From assembly GCA_964615765.1 (NCBI GenBank), contig CAZTQN010000021.1:6570-70569 (forward strand): 64,000 bases of DNA. Reading direction: 5' to 3'. This document shows positions 43,368 to 52,580 of the stretch, one piece after another (position 1 is the stretch's first letter; every line of letters starts with the position of its first letter). A program made the position numbers and the translations under genes. This DNA comes from CAZTQN01 sp964615765. Its GTDB lineage: Bacteria; Planctomycetota; Phycisphaerae; Phycisphaerales; UBA1924. Below the pieces are notes generated by a model that did not search any database, had not been told where the DNA came from, and saw nothing but the letters and a program-made list of their open reading frames with translations.

Positions 43368-44498
43368 GTGACCATCCCCCACCAAGATCTCCGCCTCCCA
43401 CGAGCGCGTGAAGACGCGGCCTTCGAGTACGGCCGGCACTGCACGCACGTTCTTAACAATTCCGCCCTCGGCGCCTACCTCGCCACCTTCCGGGAAATCC
43501 ATCGCACTACGCCCGCGCACATGCAACAATGCGCCCAGCGATGGGCCGCCACGCTCCCGACGCACTATCAGCTGCAGATCGATGCGATGGCCCGCGGCGC
43601 GGCGGTCTCCGCCGACGACGTCCGGCAATGGCTCTACGCCGACATCGCCGCCCCCGCACCATCGCCCGACGCGCCCACCCCAACCCAGCCCGCCGCACTC
43701 ATCAATACCCAGGGCCCGATGTGCTCCGGCTTGGCCCTCCCCATCGAGCACCACACATGGGTGGCCCGGAACTGTGACTGGTATCCGCAAACGCTTTCAC
43801 GCGGAACGTGCTCCGTAATTCACCGCGTCGACCACAGAATTCCCTGCATGGCCGTCGGCATCATGGGGGATCTGGACGCCGACACCGGCATCAACGCCGA
43901 GCGCCTGTGGCTGCACATGCACACGCTCCGCGCCGTTGACGAGCCGCGGGCCGGCGTGTCGTGCATCTCATGGCTGTTCTGGATGCGCGAAGCGCTGGAA
44001 ACCTGCGCCACCTTGGACGAGGTTGAGCGGTTCATCGCCACCACCGACCGCGACCGCGGCGTGCTGCTGATCGCCGTCGACGGCAAATCGAATGAGGCCG
44101 CCGTCTTCGAGTGCACACGCTCCACATACCGGCGACTGGGGATGGAGCCCGGCCCGCACGGCCCGCGCTTGATCATCACCAACCACCGGCGCGAGCAGTC
44201 GCCCGCGCGGGAGGCTCGTTCCCAATCGGAGCGCATCCGCCCGGCCGGGGGCACGGTGTCGCGCTGGTGCCGCATGCGCGACATCCTCGACCACGGCCAC
44301 CCCGAGCACGGGCCCGACGACCTGATCGAGATCCTGGGCGACCCGCGCGTCGAGATGCGCGACGGCGGATTGTCGGCGCACCTCCGCACGATCTACTCCG
44401 CCGTCGCCGAGCCGGCGAGCGAGCGGGTCTGGTTCGCCGCCGGGCGCGTCCCCGCCGCGAGCGCGGGCACGTGGAGACTGCTGACGCCGCGGTGGTAG
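43368..44498 (+). CDS. C45-type Ntn hydrolase (acyl-transferase/amidase-like)
   Basis: A 376-residue protein resembling peptidase family C45 (isopenicillin-N acyltransferase, carcinine hydrolase). In this family autocleavage exposes a Cys nucleophile; here GPMCSGLALPIEHHTWVARNCDWY gives Cys119 followed by the N-terminal strand and the ARNCDWY motif expected for the oxyanion pocket. The first 118 residues would be the propeptide. It ends with a Trp/Arg-rich segment. The start is GTG at 43368; no signal peptide is seen, so a cytoplasmic enzyme is likely. Substrate and activity are unknown. Confidence 0.68.
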   Translation: MTIPHQDLRLPRAREDAAFEYGRHCTHVLNNSALGAYLATFREIHRTTPAHMQQCAQRWAATLPTHYQLQIDAMARGAAVSADDVRQWLYADIAAPAPSPDAPTPTQPAALINTQGPMCSGLALPIEHHTWVARNCDWYPQTLSRGTCSVIHRVDHRIPCMAVGIMGDLDADTGINAERLWLHMHTLRAVDEPRAGVSCISWLFWMREALETCATLDEVERFIATTDRDRGVLLIAVDGKSNEAAVFECTRSTYRRLGMEPGPHGPRLIITNHRREQSPAREARSQSERIRPAGGTVSRWCRMRDILDHGHPEHGPDDLIEILGDPRVEMRDGGLSAHLRTIYSAVAEPASERVWFAAGRVPAASAGTWRLLTPRW

Positions 44499-44555
44499 AT
44501 GGGGTGCGGCGTGCGTGGGGCGCGGGGGGTGCGGCGGCCGATACCATCGCCGCTG

Positions 44556-45221
44556 ATGTCGGACCGTTTGCCCGCAAGACCCCGGACCGCGGAAACCGCC
44601 TCGCCGGCGCCCGCGTCACGTCCGGAGCCGGACGAGGGCGAACTGCTCGCCGTCATCCGGGCCGCGGCCCAGCGCCCCGGCGGTCTTGGCGACGACGACA
44701 CCCGAGCCGCGATCGAGCGCCTCATCGCCGGATACCAGAATCGGGTGTACGCGATCTGCCTGCGGATGGTCGGGCATCGCGAGACGGCCGCCGACCTGAC
44801 GCAAGACACGCTGCTCAAGGTGATTCTCGGACTCGAGGGATTCACCGGAGAGGCCAAGCTCAGCACCTGGGTCATCCGGATCGCGATGAATGTCTGCCTG
44901 ACGCACCTGCGGGCGGCCAAGGTGCGGCGGCATGAGAGCCTGGAGCAGTACACCACCGGAACCGGTGAGGGTCCGTCGTCCGCTGCCCGGGAACATCGGC
45001 CCGTCGAGCGCGTCGAACATGGGGAGCACCGATCGGAGGTGGCGGCGGCGCTGGATCGGCTTGACCCCGAACAGCGCGGGCTGCTGATCCTGCGGGATGT
45101 GCACGACCTGGACTACGAGCGTCTCGGCGAGGTGCTCGGGGTTCCGGTGGGGACGGTGAAGAGTCGGCTGTTTCGAGCGCGGCTGGCGCTGCGGGCGGAA
45201 CTGGACCGGGGCGGGGCGTGA
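44556..45221 (+). CDS. ECF-type RNA polymerase sigma factor
   Basis: A 221-residue sigma-70 family factor. Region 2 is at about residues 60-125 (RLIAGYQNRVYAICLRMVGHRETAADLTQDTLLKVI, then LSTWVIRIAMN) and region 4 near the C-terminus (ALDRLDPEQRGLLILRDVHDLDYERLGEVLGVPVGTVKSRLFRAR). The Ala/Pro-rich N-terminus is dispensable-looking; the ATG at 44556 is preferred to 44499. The stop overlaps the start of the next gene as TGATG, which is typical of a sigma and anti-sigma pair, so it is probably released from the membrane when that protein senses a signal. Confidence 0.92.
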   Translation: MSDRLPARPRTAETASPAPASRPEPDEGELLAVIRAAAQRPGGLGDDDTRAAIERLIAGYQNRVYAICLRMVGHRETAADLTQDTLLKVILGLEGFTGEAKLSTWVIRIAMNVCLTHLRAAKVRRHESLEQYTTGTGEGPSSAAREHRPVERVEHGEHRSEVAAALDRLDPEQRGLLILRDVHDLDYERLGEVLGVPVGTVKSRLFRARLALRAELDRGGA

Positions 45222-46729
45222 TGGCGGAGCACGTGGCGAACATCATGCCGGATTGGATGAGCAACCTGCCCGCCGAGCTGACCGAGGCGGACCTGACCGG
45301 GATGGTCGAGGGCACGCTTCCGCCGGAGCGCGAGGCGGTGGCGATCGCCGCGCTCAAGGCTGAGCCGCGGCTGGGGCTGCTCATCAAGTCGCTGCGGAAC
45401 GATCGGGAGCAGTCGCGCCTGGGCGCGGCGGAGATGGACGCGCCGGCGGACGTGCGCTCGGGCGTGCTCGCGGCGATCGATCGGCGCGTGGTCCGCGAAC
45501 TGGACGAGCAGGCGCAGCAAAACGCCCGCGTGCCGGTCGCCGCGCCGGTGATGGTGATCCGCGAGACGGGCGGTTGGGAATCGTTCCTGCAAGGTCGCGG
45601 GGCGCGGCGTTTGGCGATCGCGGCGGGGCTGGTGCTCGCCGCGGGCGCGGCGGTGTACATCACGCTGGTGCTCGTGCCCACGCTGGGCGTGAAGCAGTAC
45701 CCGGAACTGCCGCTGGCGACGGGGCCGGACGTGGGAACGCCCGCGAACTCGACCGGCGGCACCGCGGCGACGGAGCCCGCGCGTGCGGAGCGCGGGCCGG
45801 ATCGTGCGGTGGATCGCGCGGCTGAGCCGGACGCGATCGCGCGCACGACCCCGGTGGCGCCGCAACCCCCGGTGATCAGCGACGCGGGCGAGGGTCCGTC
45901 GATGGCGCTGGAGACGGTGGATCCGACGGCGCCGGCGCGGCCAGATGACGCGGTGGCGGCGAACACGGGCGCCGACGCGGGCGAGCCGGAGGCGACGGGC
46001 GCGAACGCGGTGATTCCGGAGACGCCCGCGGCGACGCCGACGGAGACGCAGGTTGCTGGCGTTGGCGGGCCGGACATGTCGCTGGACGCCATCGAGACGC
46101 CGGTGCACACGTCGCCCGCGAGGCCGGAGTCGGGCGCACTCTCGGTCGGTCTGGCGCAGGCTTCGCGGCTGGCGCGCGACGGACGTTTGGCGGTCGTGAT
46201 CCGCGGGGGCAGCGCGGAACTTCGGCGCGAGGTTGAGCGCCTCGCGGGCGGGGCCCGGCCCAGCGGCGAGGGCGCGATGGGCACGCTGGTGCAGATCCTG
46301 CCCGCGCCGACGCAGACGATGCCCGGCCCGGTGATCGCGCTTCGTGATCAGATCGATGCGCAGTCGCTTTCTGTGCCGACCGGCGGGCGGCCGGCGCGGG
46401 ATCCGGGGGCGATCGCGTCGGACGGGCCGAGCGGGACTCGCGAGCGGGTCACGCCGGTGCAGCGGCCCAGCGGGGTGGATGTGGGCGTGCCGGCGGGTGC
46501 GGGGACGGCGCTGTTCTGGGCGCGGCTTGAGCCGCGGGAGAGCGTGCTGGAGGCGTGGAAGGCGGGGATCGAGGCCCTCGGGCCCGGGGCGCGGCTGGAG
46601 TTTGTGGCGCTACCGGAAGGTACCCAGGCCCCGATCTCCTGGGAGCCGGAGGCGATATTGTGGTGGCAGGGCTCGGTGGGCGTGTGGGGTCGCACGGCCC
46701 GGGTGCCGGTGCTGATGGCGGACGAATGA
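45221..46729 (+). CDS. Large membrane-anchored anti-sigma-like protein
   Basis: A 502-residue protein starting at 45221, overlapping the sigma factor stop. The cytoplasmic N-terminus (ELTEADLTGMVEGTLPPEREAVAIAALKAEPRLGLLIKSLRNDRE) has the helical layout of anti-sigma domains, without the His-Cys zinc motif. A single transmembrane helix (RLAIAAGLVLAAGAAVYITLVLV) lies near residues 128-150. The periplasmic part is unusually long and Ala/Pro/Thr/Glu-rich, ending in a beta-type domain (GTALFWARLEPRESVLEAWKAGIEAL). This tail could be the sensor. Sigma binding is inferred from gene order and is not shown. Confidence 0.72.
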   Translation: MAEHVANIMPDWMSNLPAELTEADLTGMVEGTLPPEREAVAIAALKAEPRLGLLIKSLRNDREQSRLGAAEMDAPADVRSGVLAAIDRRVVRELDEQAQQNARVPVAAPVMVIRETGGWESFLQGRGARRLAIAAGLVLAAGAAVYITLVLVPTLGVKQYPELPLATGPDVGTPANSTGGTAATEPARAERGPDRAVDRAAEPDAIARTTPVAPQPPVISDAGEGPSMALETVDPTAPARPDDAVAANTGADAGEPEATGANAVIPETPAATPTETQVAGVGGPDMSLDAIETPVHTSPARPESGALSVGLAQASRLARDGRLAVVIRGGSAELRREVERLAGGARPSGEGAMGTLVQILPAPTQTMPGPVIALRDQIDAQSLSVPTGGRPARDPGAIASDGPSGTRERVTPVQRPSGVDVGVPAGAGTALFWARLEPRESVLEAWKAGIEALGPGARLEFVALPEGTQAPISWEPEAILWWQGSVGVWGRTARVPVLMADE

Positions 46730-46768
46730 GTCGGCGGTGTCACCCGCCGGGACAAGGACCAGCGGGCG

Positions 46769-48556
46769 ATGGCGGCCGGGACGACCAGCGGCGGGATGGG
46801 TGTGGGTGGTGCGCCCGGTCAAACGATCATGGCGACGGCGTCGCTGCCGCTCAAACTGGAAGCGATCGGCGGTCCTTCGCTCGAGCCCCTGGTGATCCGC
46901 CCGGGGAGCGTGGTGGTGCTCGGTCGGAGCGCGCAGTGCGGGCTGGTGCTGCCGGACGAGGGCGTGTCGCGTCGGCACGCGCAGATCAGCCACGCCGGGC
47001 AGCAGTGGTTCGTGACAGACCTGGGCTCCCGGCACGGGACGTTCGTGAACGCGGTGCAGCTCGCGACCGATGCGCCGGCGCCGCTGCGGCATGGGGATCT
47101 GCTGGTGATCGGGCCGTGGACGCTGCGCGTGCGGCTGCGCGATCATGACGAGTCGGCGTCGGCGTACTCAACGACGCTGGCCGACCGCTTCAGCCACGAG
47201 CGCGTCGAGCGCGTCGCGGAGCGGGAACTCGCGGCGATCACGCGGAACCGGCTGAACCTGCTGATCGAGGTCGCGGCGGCGGTGGCGGGCTCGACGGACG
47301 CGGGGACGCTGTCGCGGATGATCGCGCGGGCCGCGGTGCGCGGGACGGGCTTCCCGCGGGCCGCGGTGCTGCACGCGGAGGGGCCGGGGGCGGCGGTGCG
47401 GGCGGCGTGCGTGGTGGGTGGCGACGGCAGCGACCTGGACGCGGGCGACCCGGGCGGGTCGACGGCGGGCGGCCCGACCGACTCGGGCTCGTTCTCGCGC
47501 TCGCTGCTTGATGCGGCCCGCGGGGGCGAGGTCGTGCGGCTGACGTCCGACGGGCCGGGCCTGAACCCGGCGGGGGCCGAGAGCGTGATGCGCCTGGGCA
47601 TTCAGACGGCGCTGTGCGCGCCGGTGCCGATCGGGCAGACCGTCGGCGCGTTCCTCTATCTCGACGCCCGCGCGGGCGAGCGGGCGCCGGACCTTGGCTC
47701 CGGGCGGCCGGCGGCGACGGTGCAGAACGACGCCGCGGCGTATCTATCGGCGCTGGCGAAGATGTACGGGCTGGCGCTCGGGAACATCGCGCGGCAGGAA
47801 CTGGAGCGCCGGCAGCGGGAACTGGAGCGCGACCTGACGGCGGCCCGCGAGGCGCAGCGCCTGATCATGCCGCCCGAGAGCGGGAGCGTCGGGCCGGTTC
47901 GGTACGCGATGCGCTGCCTGAGCGGGCGGCACGTCGCCGGCGATTTGTTCGACGTGGTGCCGCTCTCGGGCGGGCGCGTGGGCGTGTTCCTGGGTGATGT
48001 CGCGGGCAAGGGGATCGGGGCCGCGATCCTGATGGCGACGGCGCAGACGCACCTGCACCTGAGCCTGCGCGCGGGGCTGGACGCGGCGGCGGCGGTGCGG
48101 GCGGTGAACGACCACCTGTGCTCGCACGTGGCGGAGAACCGCTTCGTGTCGCTGTGGCTGGGCGTGTTCGATCCGTCGGACCGGAGCGTGACGTACGTCG
48201 ACGCGGGGCACGGGCACTGGGTGGTGCGCCCGGGCGACGGCCGCGCGGCGGCGAAGATCGAGTGCGATGCCGGCGGGATCCCGCTCGGGATCGAGTGCGG
48301 GCACGCGTACACGGCGGGGCGGCTGGTCCTCGATACCGGGGCGCGCGTGGTGGTGTTCAGCGACGGCGTCGTCGAGCAGCCGGGCGAGGGCGGCGAGCAG
48401 TTCCAGATCGAGCGGGTGGTCAGCGCGCTGGCGACCACCGGCGGGCCGGATGATGACGTGCGGGCGCTGTTTGACGCGGTGCTGACCTATGCCGGGCCGG
48501 GCGGGGCGACGGCGCTGGCGGACGACACGACGGCGGCGAGCGTGAGCCTCGGGTGA
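46769..48556 (+). CDS. FHA-GAF-PP2C (SpoIIE-type) phosphatase
   Basis: A 595-residue signalling protein. The FHA domain has GRS at 52-54, SRRH at 67-70 and the N of HGTFVN near 94, all needed for phosphothreonine binding. A GAF-like domain follows (about 160-320), then a short coiled segment (RQELERRQRELERDLTAAREAQRLI). The C-terminal SpoIIE-type PPM phosphatase domain has GDLFDVVPLSGGRVGVFLGDVAGKG and NDHLCSHVAENRFVSLWLGVFD. Such enzymes often dephosphorylate STAS anti-sigma factor antagonists. An ECF sigma and anti-sigma pair lies just upstream (40-base gap) and a STAS gene at 54889. No HATPase anti-sigma kinase is seen nearby. Confidence 0.88.
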   Translation: MAAGTTSGGMGVGGAPGQTIMATASLPLKLEAIGGPSLEPLVIRPGSVVVLGRSAQCGLVLPDEGVSRRHAQISHAGQQWFVTDLGSRHGTFVNAVQLATDAPAPLRHGDLLVIGPWTLRVRLRDHDESASAYSTTLADRFSHERVERVAERELAAITRNRLNLLIEVAAAVAGSTDAGTLSRMIARAAVRGTGFPRAAVLHAEGPGAAVRAACVVGGDGSDLDAGDPGGSTAGGPTDSGSFSRSLLDAARGGEVVRLTSDGPGLNPAGAESVMRLGIQTALCAPVPIGQTVGAFLYLDARAGERAPDLGSGRPAATVQNDAAAYLSALAKMYGLALGNIARQELERRQRELERDLTAAREAQRLIMPPESGSVGPVRYAMRCLSGRHVAGDLFDVVPLSGGRVGVFLGDVAGKGIGAAILMATAQTHLHLSLRAGLDAAAAVRAVNDHLCSHVAENRFVSLWLGVFDPSDRSVTYVDAGHGHWVVRPGDGRAAAKIECDAGGIPLGIECGHAYTAGRLVLDTGARVVVFSDGVVEQPGEGGEQFQIERVVSALATTGGPDDDVRALFDAVLTYAGPGGATALADDTTAASVSLG

Positions 48557-48598
48557 TGCGATGGCAGGCGGGGCGCCTGCTCTACTCAAGAGCGACGG

Positions 48599-49819
48599 TC
48601 AGGTGTTGCGCAGGCAGGCGGCGGCCTTGCGGACGCGATCGTCGAGGCTGTCGGCGTCGGTGTCGCAGAGGGTGACGTGCCCGAGTTTGCGGCCGGCGCG
48701 GGGGGACTTGCCGTACATGTGCACGTGCGCGCCGGGGAGGGCGAGCAGGGCGGGCATGTCGGGCTCGGCGCCGATGATGTTGAGCATGATGGACGAGCCG
48801 CGCGGGTCGGTTGAGCCGAGCGGGAGGCCGGCGACGGCGCGGACGTGGTTCTCGAACTGGCTGCAGGCGGCGCCCTCGATGGTCCAGTGCCCGGAGTTGT
48901 GCACGCGCGGGGCCATCTCGTTGGCGAGGATGGTGCCGTCGACGAGTTCGAAGAACTCGACGGCGAGGACGCCGACGTAGTCGAGCTTGTCGGCGATGCG
49001 TCGGGCGGCGGCGATGTAGCGGTCGCGGAGGTTCTTGGTGAGGTTGGGCGCGGGGGCGTGGCTGCGGGCGAGGATGCCGCGTTGGTGCGTGTTCTGCACG
49101 GGCGGGTAGACGGCGACCTGCCCGCCGGCGGCGCGGACGATGATGACCGAGACTTCGCGCGAGAAGGGGACGAAGGCTTCGAGGATGAGTTCGGCGAGCG
49201 GGGCCTCGCGGGCGACATCGGCCCAGGCGGCGAGGGCGTCGTCCTGCGAGCGGATGACGCGCTGGCCCTTGCCGTCGTAGCCGAAGCGGCGGGTTTTGAG
49301 GACGGCGGGCGTGCCGATGGTGCCGAGGGCTTCGCGGAGATCGTCGATGGTGTCGACGCGGGCGAACTCCGGCGTGGCGACGCCAAGCTCGCGGAAGAGG
49401 GTCTTCTCGCTCAGGCGGTCCTGGCTGACGGCGAGGGCCGTCTGCGGCGGGAAGACGGGGGCCTGAGCGGAGAGCCACTCACAGGCGCGGGCGGGGACGT
49501 TCTCGAACTCGTAGGTGATGACGCGGGCGTCGCGCGCGAGATGCGAGAGGGCGAGCGGGTCGGTGTACTCGCCGACGATGAGATCGCCGACGTCGGCGGC
49601 GGGGCAGTCGGGGTCAGGGTCGAGGAAGCGGAAGCGGAGCCCGAGCGGCACGCCGGCGAGGGCGAGCATGCGCCCGAGTTGGCCCCCGCCGAGGACGCCG
49701 ATGGTGCGGCTGCGCGCGGAGGAGAAGGACGCGGCGCTGGCGGACGCGACGGCGACGGGATGAGCGGGCTGGATGGGCGAATGGGCGGGGGCGGGCGGCG
49801 TTGTCGCGGGTGTGGTCAC
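48599..49819 (-). CDS. purK: 5-(carboxyamino)imidazole ribonucleotide synthase PurK
   Basis: An ATP-grasp enzyme of purine synthesis that carboxylates AIR with ATP and bicarbonate. It has 406 residues from the GTG at 49819, which overlaps the purE stop (GTGA). A Pro/Ala-rich extension of about 37 residues precedes RTIGVLGGGQLGRMLALAG. ATP-grasp features include KTRRFGYDGKGQRVI, EAFVPFSREVSVIIVR and LAVEFFELVDGTILANEMAPRVHNSGHWT. This is the second gene of the purE-purK operon. The N-terminal extension is unusual and matches the extra tail of PurE, as if both had gained linkers. Confidence 0.94.
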   Translation of the reverse strand: MTTPATTPPAPAHSPIQPAHPVAVASASAASFSSARSRTIGVLGGGQLGRMLALAGVPLGLRFRFLDPDPDCPAADVGDLIVGEYTDPLALSHLARDARVITYEFENVPARACEWLSAQAPVFPPQTALAVSQDRLSEKTLFRELGVATPEFARVDTIDDLREALGTIGTPAVLKTRRFGYDGKGQRVIRSQDDALAAWADVAREAPLAELILEAFVPFSREVSVIIVRAAGGQVAVYPPVQNTHQRGILARSHAPAPNLTKNLRDRYIAAARRIADKLDYVGVLAVEFFELVDGTILANEMAPRVHNSGHWTIEGAACSQFENHVRAVAGLPLGSTDPRGSSIMLNIIGAEPDMPALLALPGAHVHMYGKSPRAGRKLGHVTLCDTDADSLDDRVRKAAACLRNT

Positions 49820-50505
49820 GGGCGGGCTCGGCGCGGCTTGCGAGAGCGAGCGGCGTCGACATTGTTGCGGGCCGCGGGCTTGGCGAGCGGACGGGCGAGC
49901 GCGGCGGGGCCGTCGCTCTTGGCAGGGCGCGGCGCGGGCCGGGCCTGGGCCGTCGGCGCGGCGTGCGGCGTGGAAGCGGGAGCGAGTGACGGCGCGGCGG
50001 AAGCGGCGGCGGCGCCGGGGCCGCGCGGGTCGGGATGAGCCAGGACGTTTTCCGTCTGCTTCAGGCGGAAGCGGCGCAGATTCTCACGGATGCGCCCGTG
50101 CTTGGCCCCGAGGATGCTGGCGGCGAGAAGCGCGGCGTTGACGGCGCCGGCGCGGCCGATGGCGAGCGTGCCGACGGGGACGCCGGAGGGCATCTGCACG
50201 ATGGAGAGCAGCGAGTCGACGCCGTGGAGCGCCTTGGACTCGACCGGGACGCCCAGGACGGGGAGGACGGTCTTGGCGGCGCACATGCCGGGGAGGTGCG
50301 CGGCCCCGCCGGCGCCGGCGATGATGACCTCAAGCCCGCGCGACTCGGCGCTGGCGGCGTAGGACATCAGCAGGTCGGGCGTGCGATGGGCGGAGACGAC
50401 GCGGATTTCGTGCTCGACGCCGAGGTCGTCGAGGGTTCGCGCGGCGTGTTCGAGCGTTTCCCAGTCGCTCTGCGAGCCCATGATGATGGCGACGAGTGCC
50501 GGCAT
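49816..50505 (-). CDS. purE: 5-(carboxyamino)imidazole ribonucleotide mutase PurE with C-terminal extension
   Basis: Catalyses the rearrangement of N5-CAIR to CAIR. The first 160 residues match the class I PurE fold: GSQSDWETLEHAARTLDDLGV, VSAHRTPDLLMSYA with the active-site His, GAGGAAHLPGMCAA and GVPVGTLAIGRAGAVNAALLAASIL. Residues about 165-229 form an extra Ala/Pro/Lys/Arg-rich tail with no conserved motif, ending RKPRRARP; standard bacterial PurE stops near 165 residues. The tail may be a disordered linker. It is followed by purK with a GTGA overlap. Confidence 0.93.
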   Translation of the reverse strand: MPALVAIIMGSQSDWETLEHAARTLDDLGVEHEIRVVSAHRTPDLLMSYAASAESRGLEVIIAGAGGAAHLPGMCAAKTVLPVLGVPVESKALHGVDSLLSIVQMPSGVPVGTLAIGRAGAVNAALLAASILGAKHGRIRENLRRFRLKQTENVLAHPDPRGPGAAAASAAPSLAPASTPHAAPTAQARPAPRPAKSDGPAALARPLAKPAARNNVDAARSRKPRRARP

Positions 50506-50594
50506 TGCGGGGCAAGGGTAGCCGCGGTGGGTAGGGGACAGAGGTCAGGGGTTAGAGGTGAGGGGAAGAAATCGATGGGGGTATCCCCGGGGGC

Positions 50595-52580
50595 TCAGGC
50601 GACGGTGAAGGTGGCGATCTCGCCGGCGGGGGCGAAGGCGCCGCGACGGTCGCGGAGAGTATTTTCGACGACGGAGATGGAGTAGACCCCCTGCTGCTCA
50701 GGTGTCCACGGGTTGCCGTCGTTGGGCGTCAGGCGGAAGAGGGCGCTGGCCTGGGACTGGAACGTGCCGGGGACGAAGGCGCGGCTGATGAGGGTGGCCT
50801 GGGCGGAGAAGCCGTTGGGTCCGGTGATCACGATGGCGCCGGTGGCGATGCTGGGGAGGTTCACCAGGCTGCTGGAGGTGAGCAGGAGGGTGAAGTTGAC
50901 GTTGGCGGGGCCGACGACGGCGGACTCGAAGACGGCGGCGACGGGGGCCTGGGGTGTGAAGGCAAAGAGCGGGCTGGTGGCAGGGTTGACGGGCTGGCCG
51001 GCGACGGTGACGGGACCGGCGACGCGGTTGGTGATGATGCGGGAGTCGTCGGGGTCGACGGTGCCGATGGTGACGCGGCCGATGGAGCTTGAGTTCCCGC
51101 CGAGAAGGCGGATGGAGTCGGTGAGGGGGTTGGCGGGGAGGTCGGCGAGGCCGGCGGCGATGATGGAATCGGCGACGCGGCGGCCGACGGTGATGGTGTT
51201 GATGGCGCCGGGGGAGAAGGTGTCGACGGCGGCGTCGGTCCCGCCGAGCGCGCCGTCAGCGCCGAGGTTGGCGCCGGCGAGGATGCGGGCGGCGAGGAGG
51301 TCGCGCGTGACGGAGATGGTGCCGAAGGAGGAGGCGGCGAGGGTGCCGCGGAGGATGTTGGTGGCAGTGAAGGTGGTGACGCGTCCGGCGAAGGAGGCGG
51401 ACCAGGTGGCGAGGGTGGCGCGGACGGAGACGGAGGCGGCGGGGCCGTTGATGCTCCAGGTGCCGCCGTTGACGATGCCGGCGATGGTGGCGGCGCGGAG
51501 GGTGGCGGTCTGGTTGGGGGCGGCGCCGCCGAGGAGCCGGAGGTTTGCGGCGAAGTTGCCGGACTGGCCCTGACCGCCGCCGATGGTGAGGGTGTCGAGG
51601 TAGCGGGCGGTGATGGTGTCGGGCAGGCCGTCGGTGTTGACGACGGCGGCGGCGGTGAGGGAGGAGATGCCGACGGCGGAGTTGATGGAGAGGTCGGCGG
51701 CGCGGCGGAAGGAGAAGGCGGTGGGCGTGCTGGTGCGGGGGATGGTGATGGTGCTCGGACCGATGACGTTGCCGAGGGTGATGCTGGAGATGGAGCGGCC
51801 GACGGTGAAGGGGCCGGCGAGGGCGACGGGGGCGGCGGAGAAGGAGCGGAGCCCGCCGTTGACGGTGATGGAAGAGGCTTCGATGACGCCGTCGCCGCCG
51901 TTGACGCGGATGAGCAGGTCGGAGTTGCGGCCGCCCGCGCGGGTGGTGATGGTGAAGAGGCCCTGGGAATCGATCTCGACGGTGCCGTTGCCGCCGCCGG
52001 TGAGGGTGAAGGCGACGAGGGTGCCGTCGCCGTCGTTGAGGACGAGCTCGACATTGCTGCGGTTGTTGAACGAGCCGAAGCGGCGTTCGACGAGCAGCGC
52101 GACGGGGGAGACGGCGATGTTGTTGGTGTCGTCGCGGTCGTCGACGTCGCGGTTGGCGGTGACGCGGGTGATCAGGCGGTAGGAGCCGGGGAGGGTCTCG
52201 GCGGGGATGCGCATGTCCGGGCCGAAGGTGCCGGCGTCGTCGGCGGAGAGGAAGATGGCCTCGTTGTTGTAGCGGCGGAGCTCGACGTCGTCGGAGCTCA
52301 GCACGCTGTCGGTGGAGAGGTAGAAGACGATGTTGACGCGCCCGTTGGCGGCCATGGGCCCGCGGTTGCGGACCTCGATGGTGGCATCGAAGGCGGTGTC
52401 GGGGCTGATGCGATCACCCGGTACGACGATGGAGGGCGTGCGGAACGCCTCGGGGTCGAAGCGGACGGAGAGATCGGCCGCCAGGTGCTGGCGCGACTCG
52501 AGCGCCTCAAGGGCGAGTGTGCCGGCGTCGCGGCGAGTGCGGGAGCGTGAGAGACGGCGCGCGTTGGTGGAGACGTTCAT
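50595..52580 (-). CDS. Large exported LEPR-type surface protein with CARDB-like domain
   Basis: A 661-residue protein from the ATG at 52580. The N-terminus has the planctomycete LEPR-like signal (ALEALESRQHLAADL) that replaces a normal signal peptide in many large surface proteins. A CARDB-like adhesion domain follows (ATIEVRNRGPMAANGRVNIVFYLSTD, LPGSYRLITRVTANRDVDD). A long beta-solenoid-like region rich in Ala, Thr and Ser (SSITLGNVIGPSTI, ATIAGIVNGG, NTITVGRRVADSI) and a C-terminal beta-sandwich (VYSISVVENTLRD) complete it. It probably acts outside the cell. The upstream gap is GC-rich and its start lacks a good Shine-Dalgarno. Confidence 0.75.
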   Translation of the reverse strand: MNVSTNARRLSRSRTRRDAGTLALEALESRQHLAADLSVRFDPEAFRTPSIVVPGDRISPDTAFDATIEVRNRGPMAANGRVNIVFYLSTDSVLSSDDVELRRYNNEAIFLSADDAGTFGPDMRIPAETLPGSYRLITRVTANRDVDDRDDTNNIAVSPVALLVERRFGSFNNRSNVELVLNDGDGTLVAFTLTGGGNGTVEIDSQGLFTITTRAGGRNSDLLIRVNGGDGVIEASSITVNGGLRSFSAAPVALAGPFTVGRSISSITLGNVIGPSTITIPRTSTPTAFSFRRAADLSINSAVGISSLTAAAVVNTDGLPDTITARYLDTLTIGGGQGQSGNFAANLRLLGGAAPNQTATLRAATIAGIVNGGTWSINGPAASVSVRATLATWSASFAGRVTTFTATNILRGTLAASSFGTISVTRDLLAARILAGANLGADGALGGTDAAVDTFSPGAINTITVGRRVADSIIAAGLADLPANPLTDSIRLLGGNSSSIGRVTIGTVDPDDSRIITNRVAGPVTVAGQPVNPATSPLFAFTPQAPVAAVFESAVVGPANVNFTLLLTSSSLVNLPSIATGAIVITGPNGFSAQATLISRAFVPGTFQSQASALFRLTPNDGNPWTPEQQGVYSISVVENTLRDRRGAFAPAGEIATFTVA

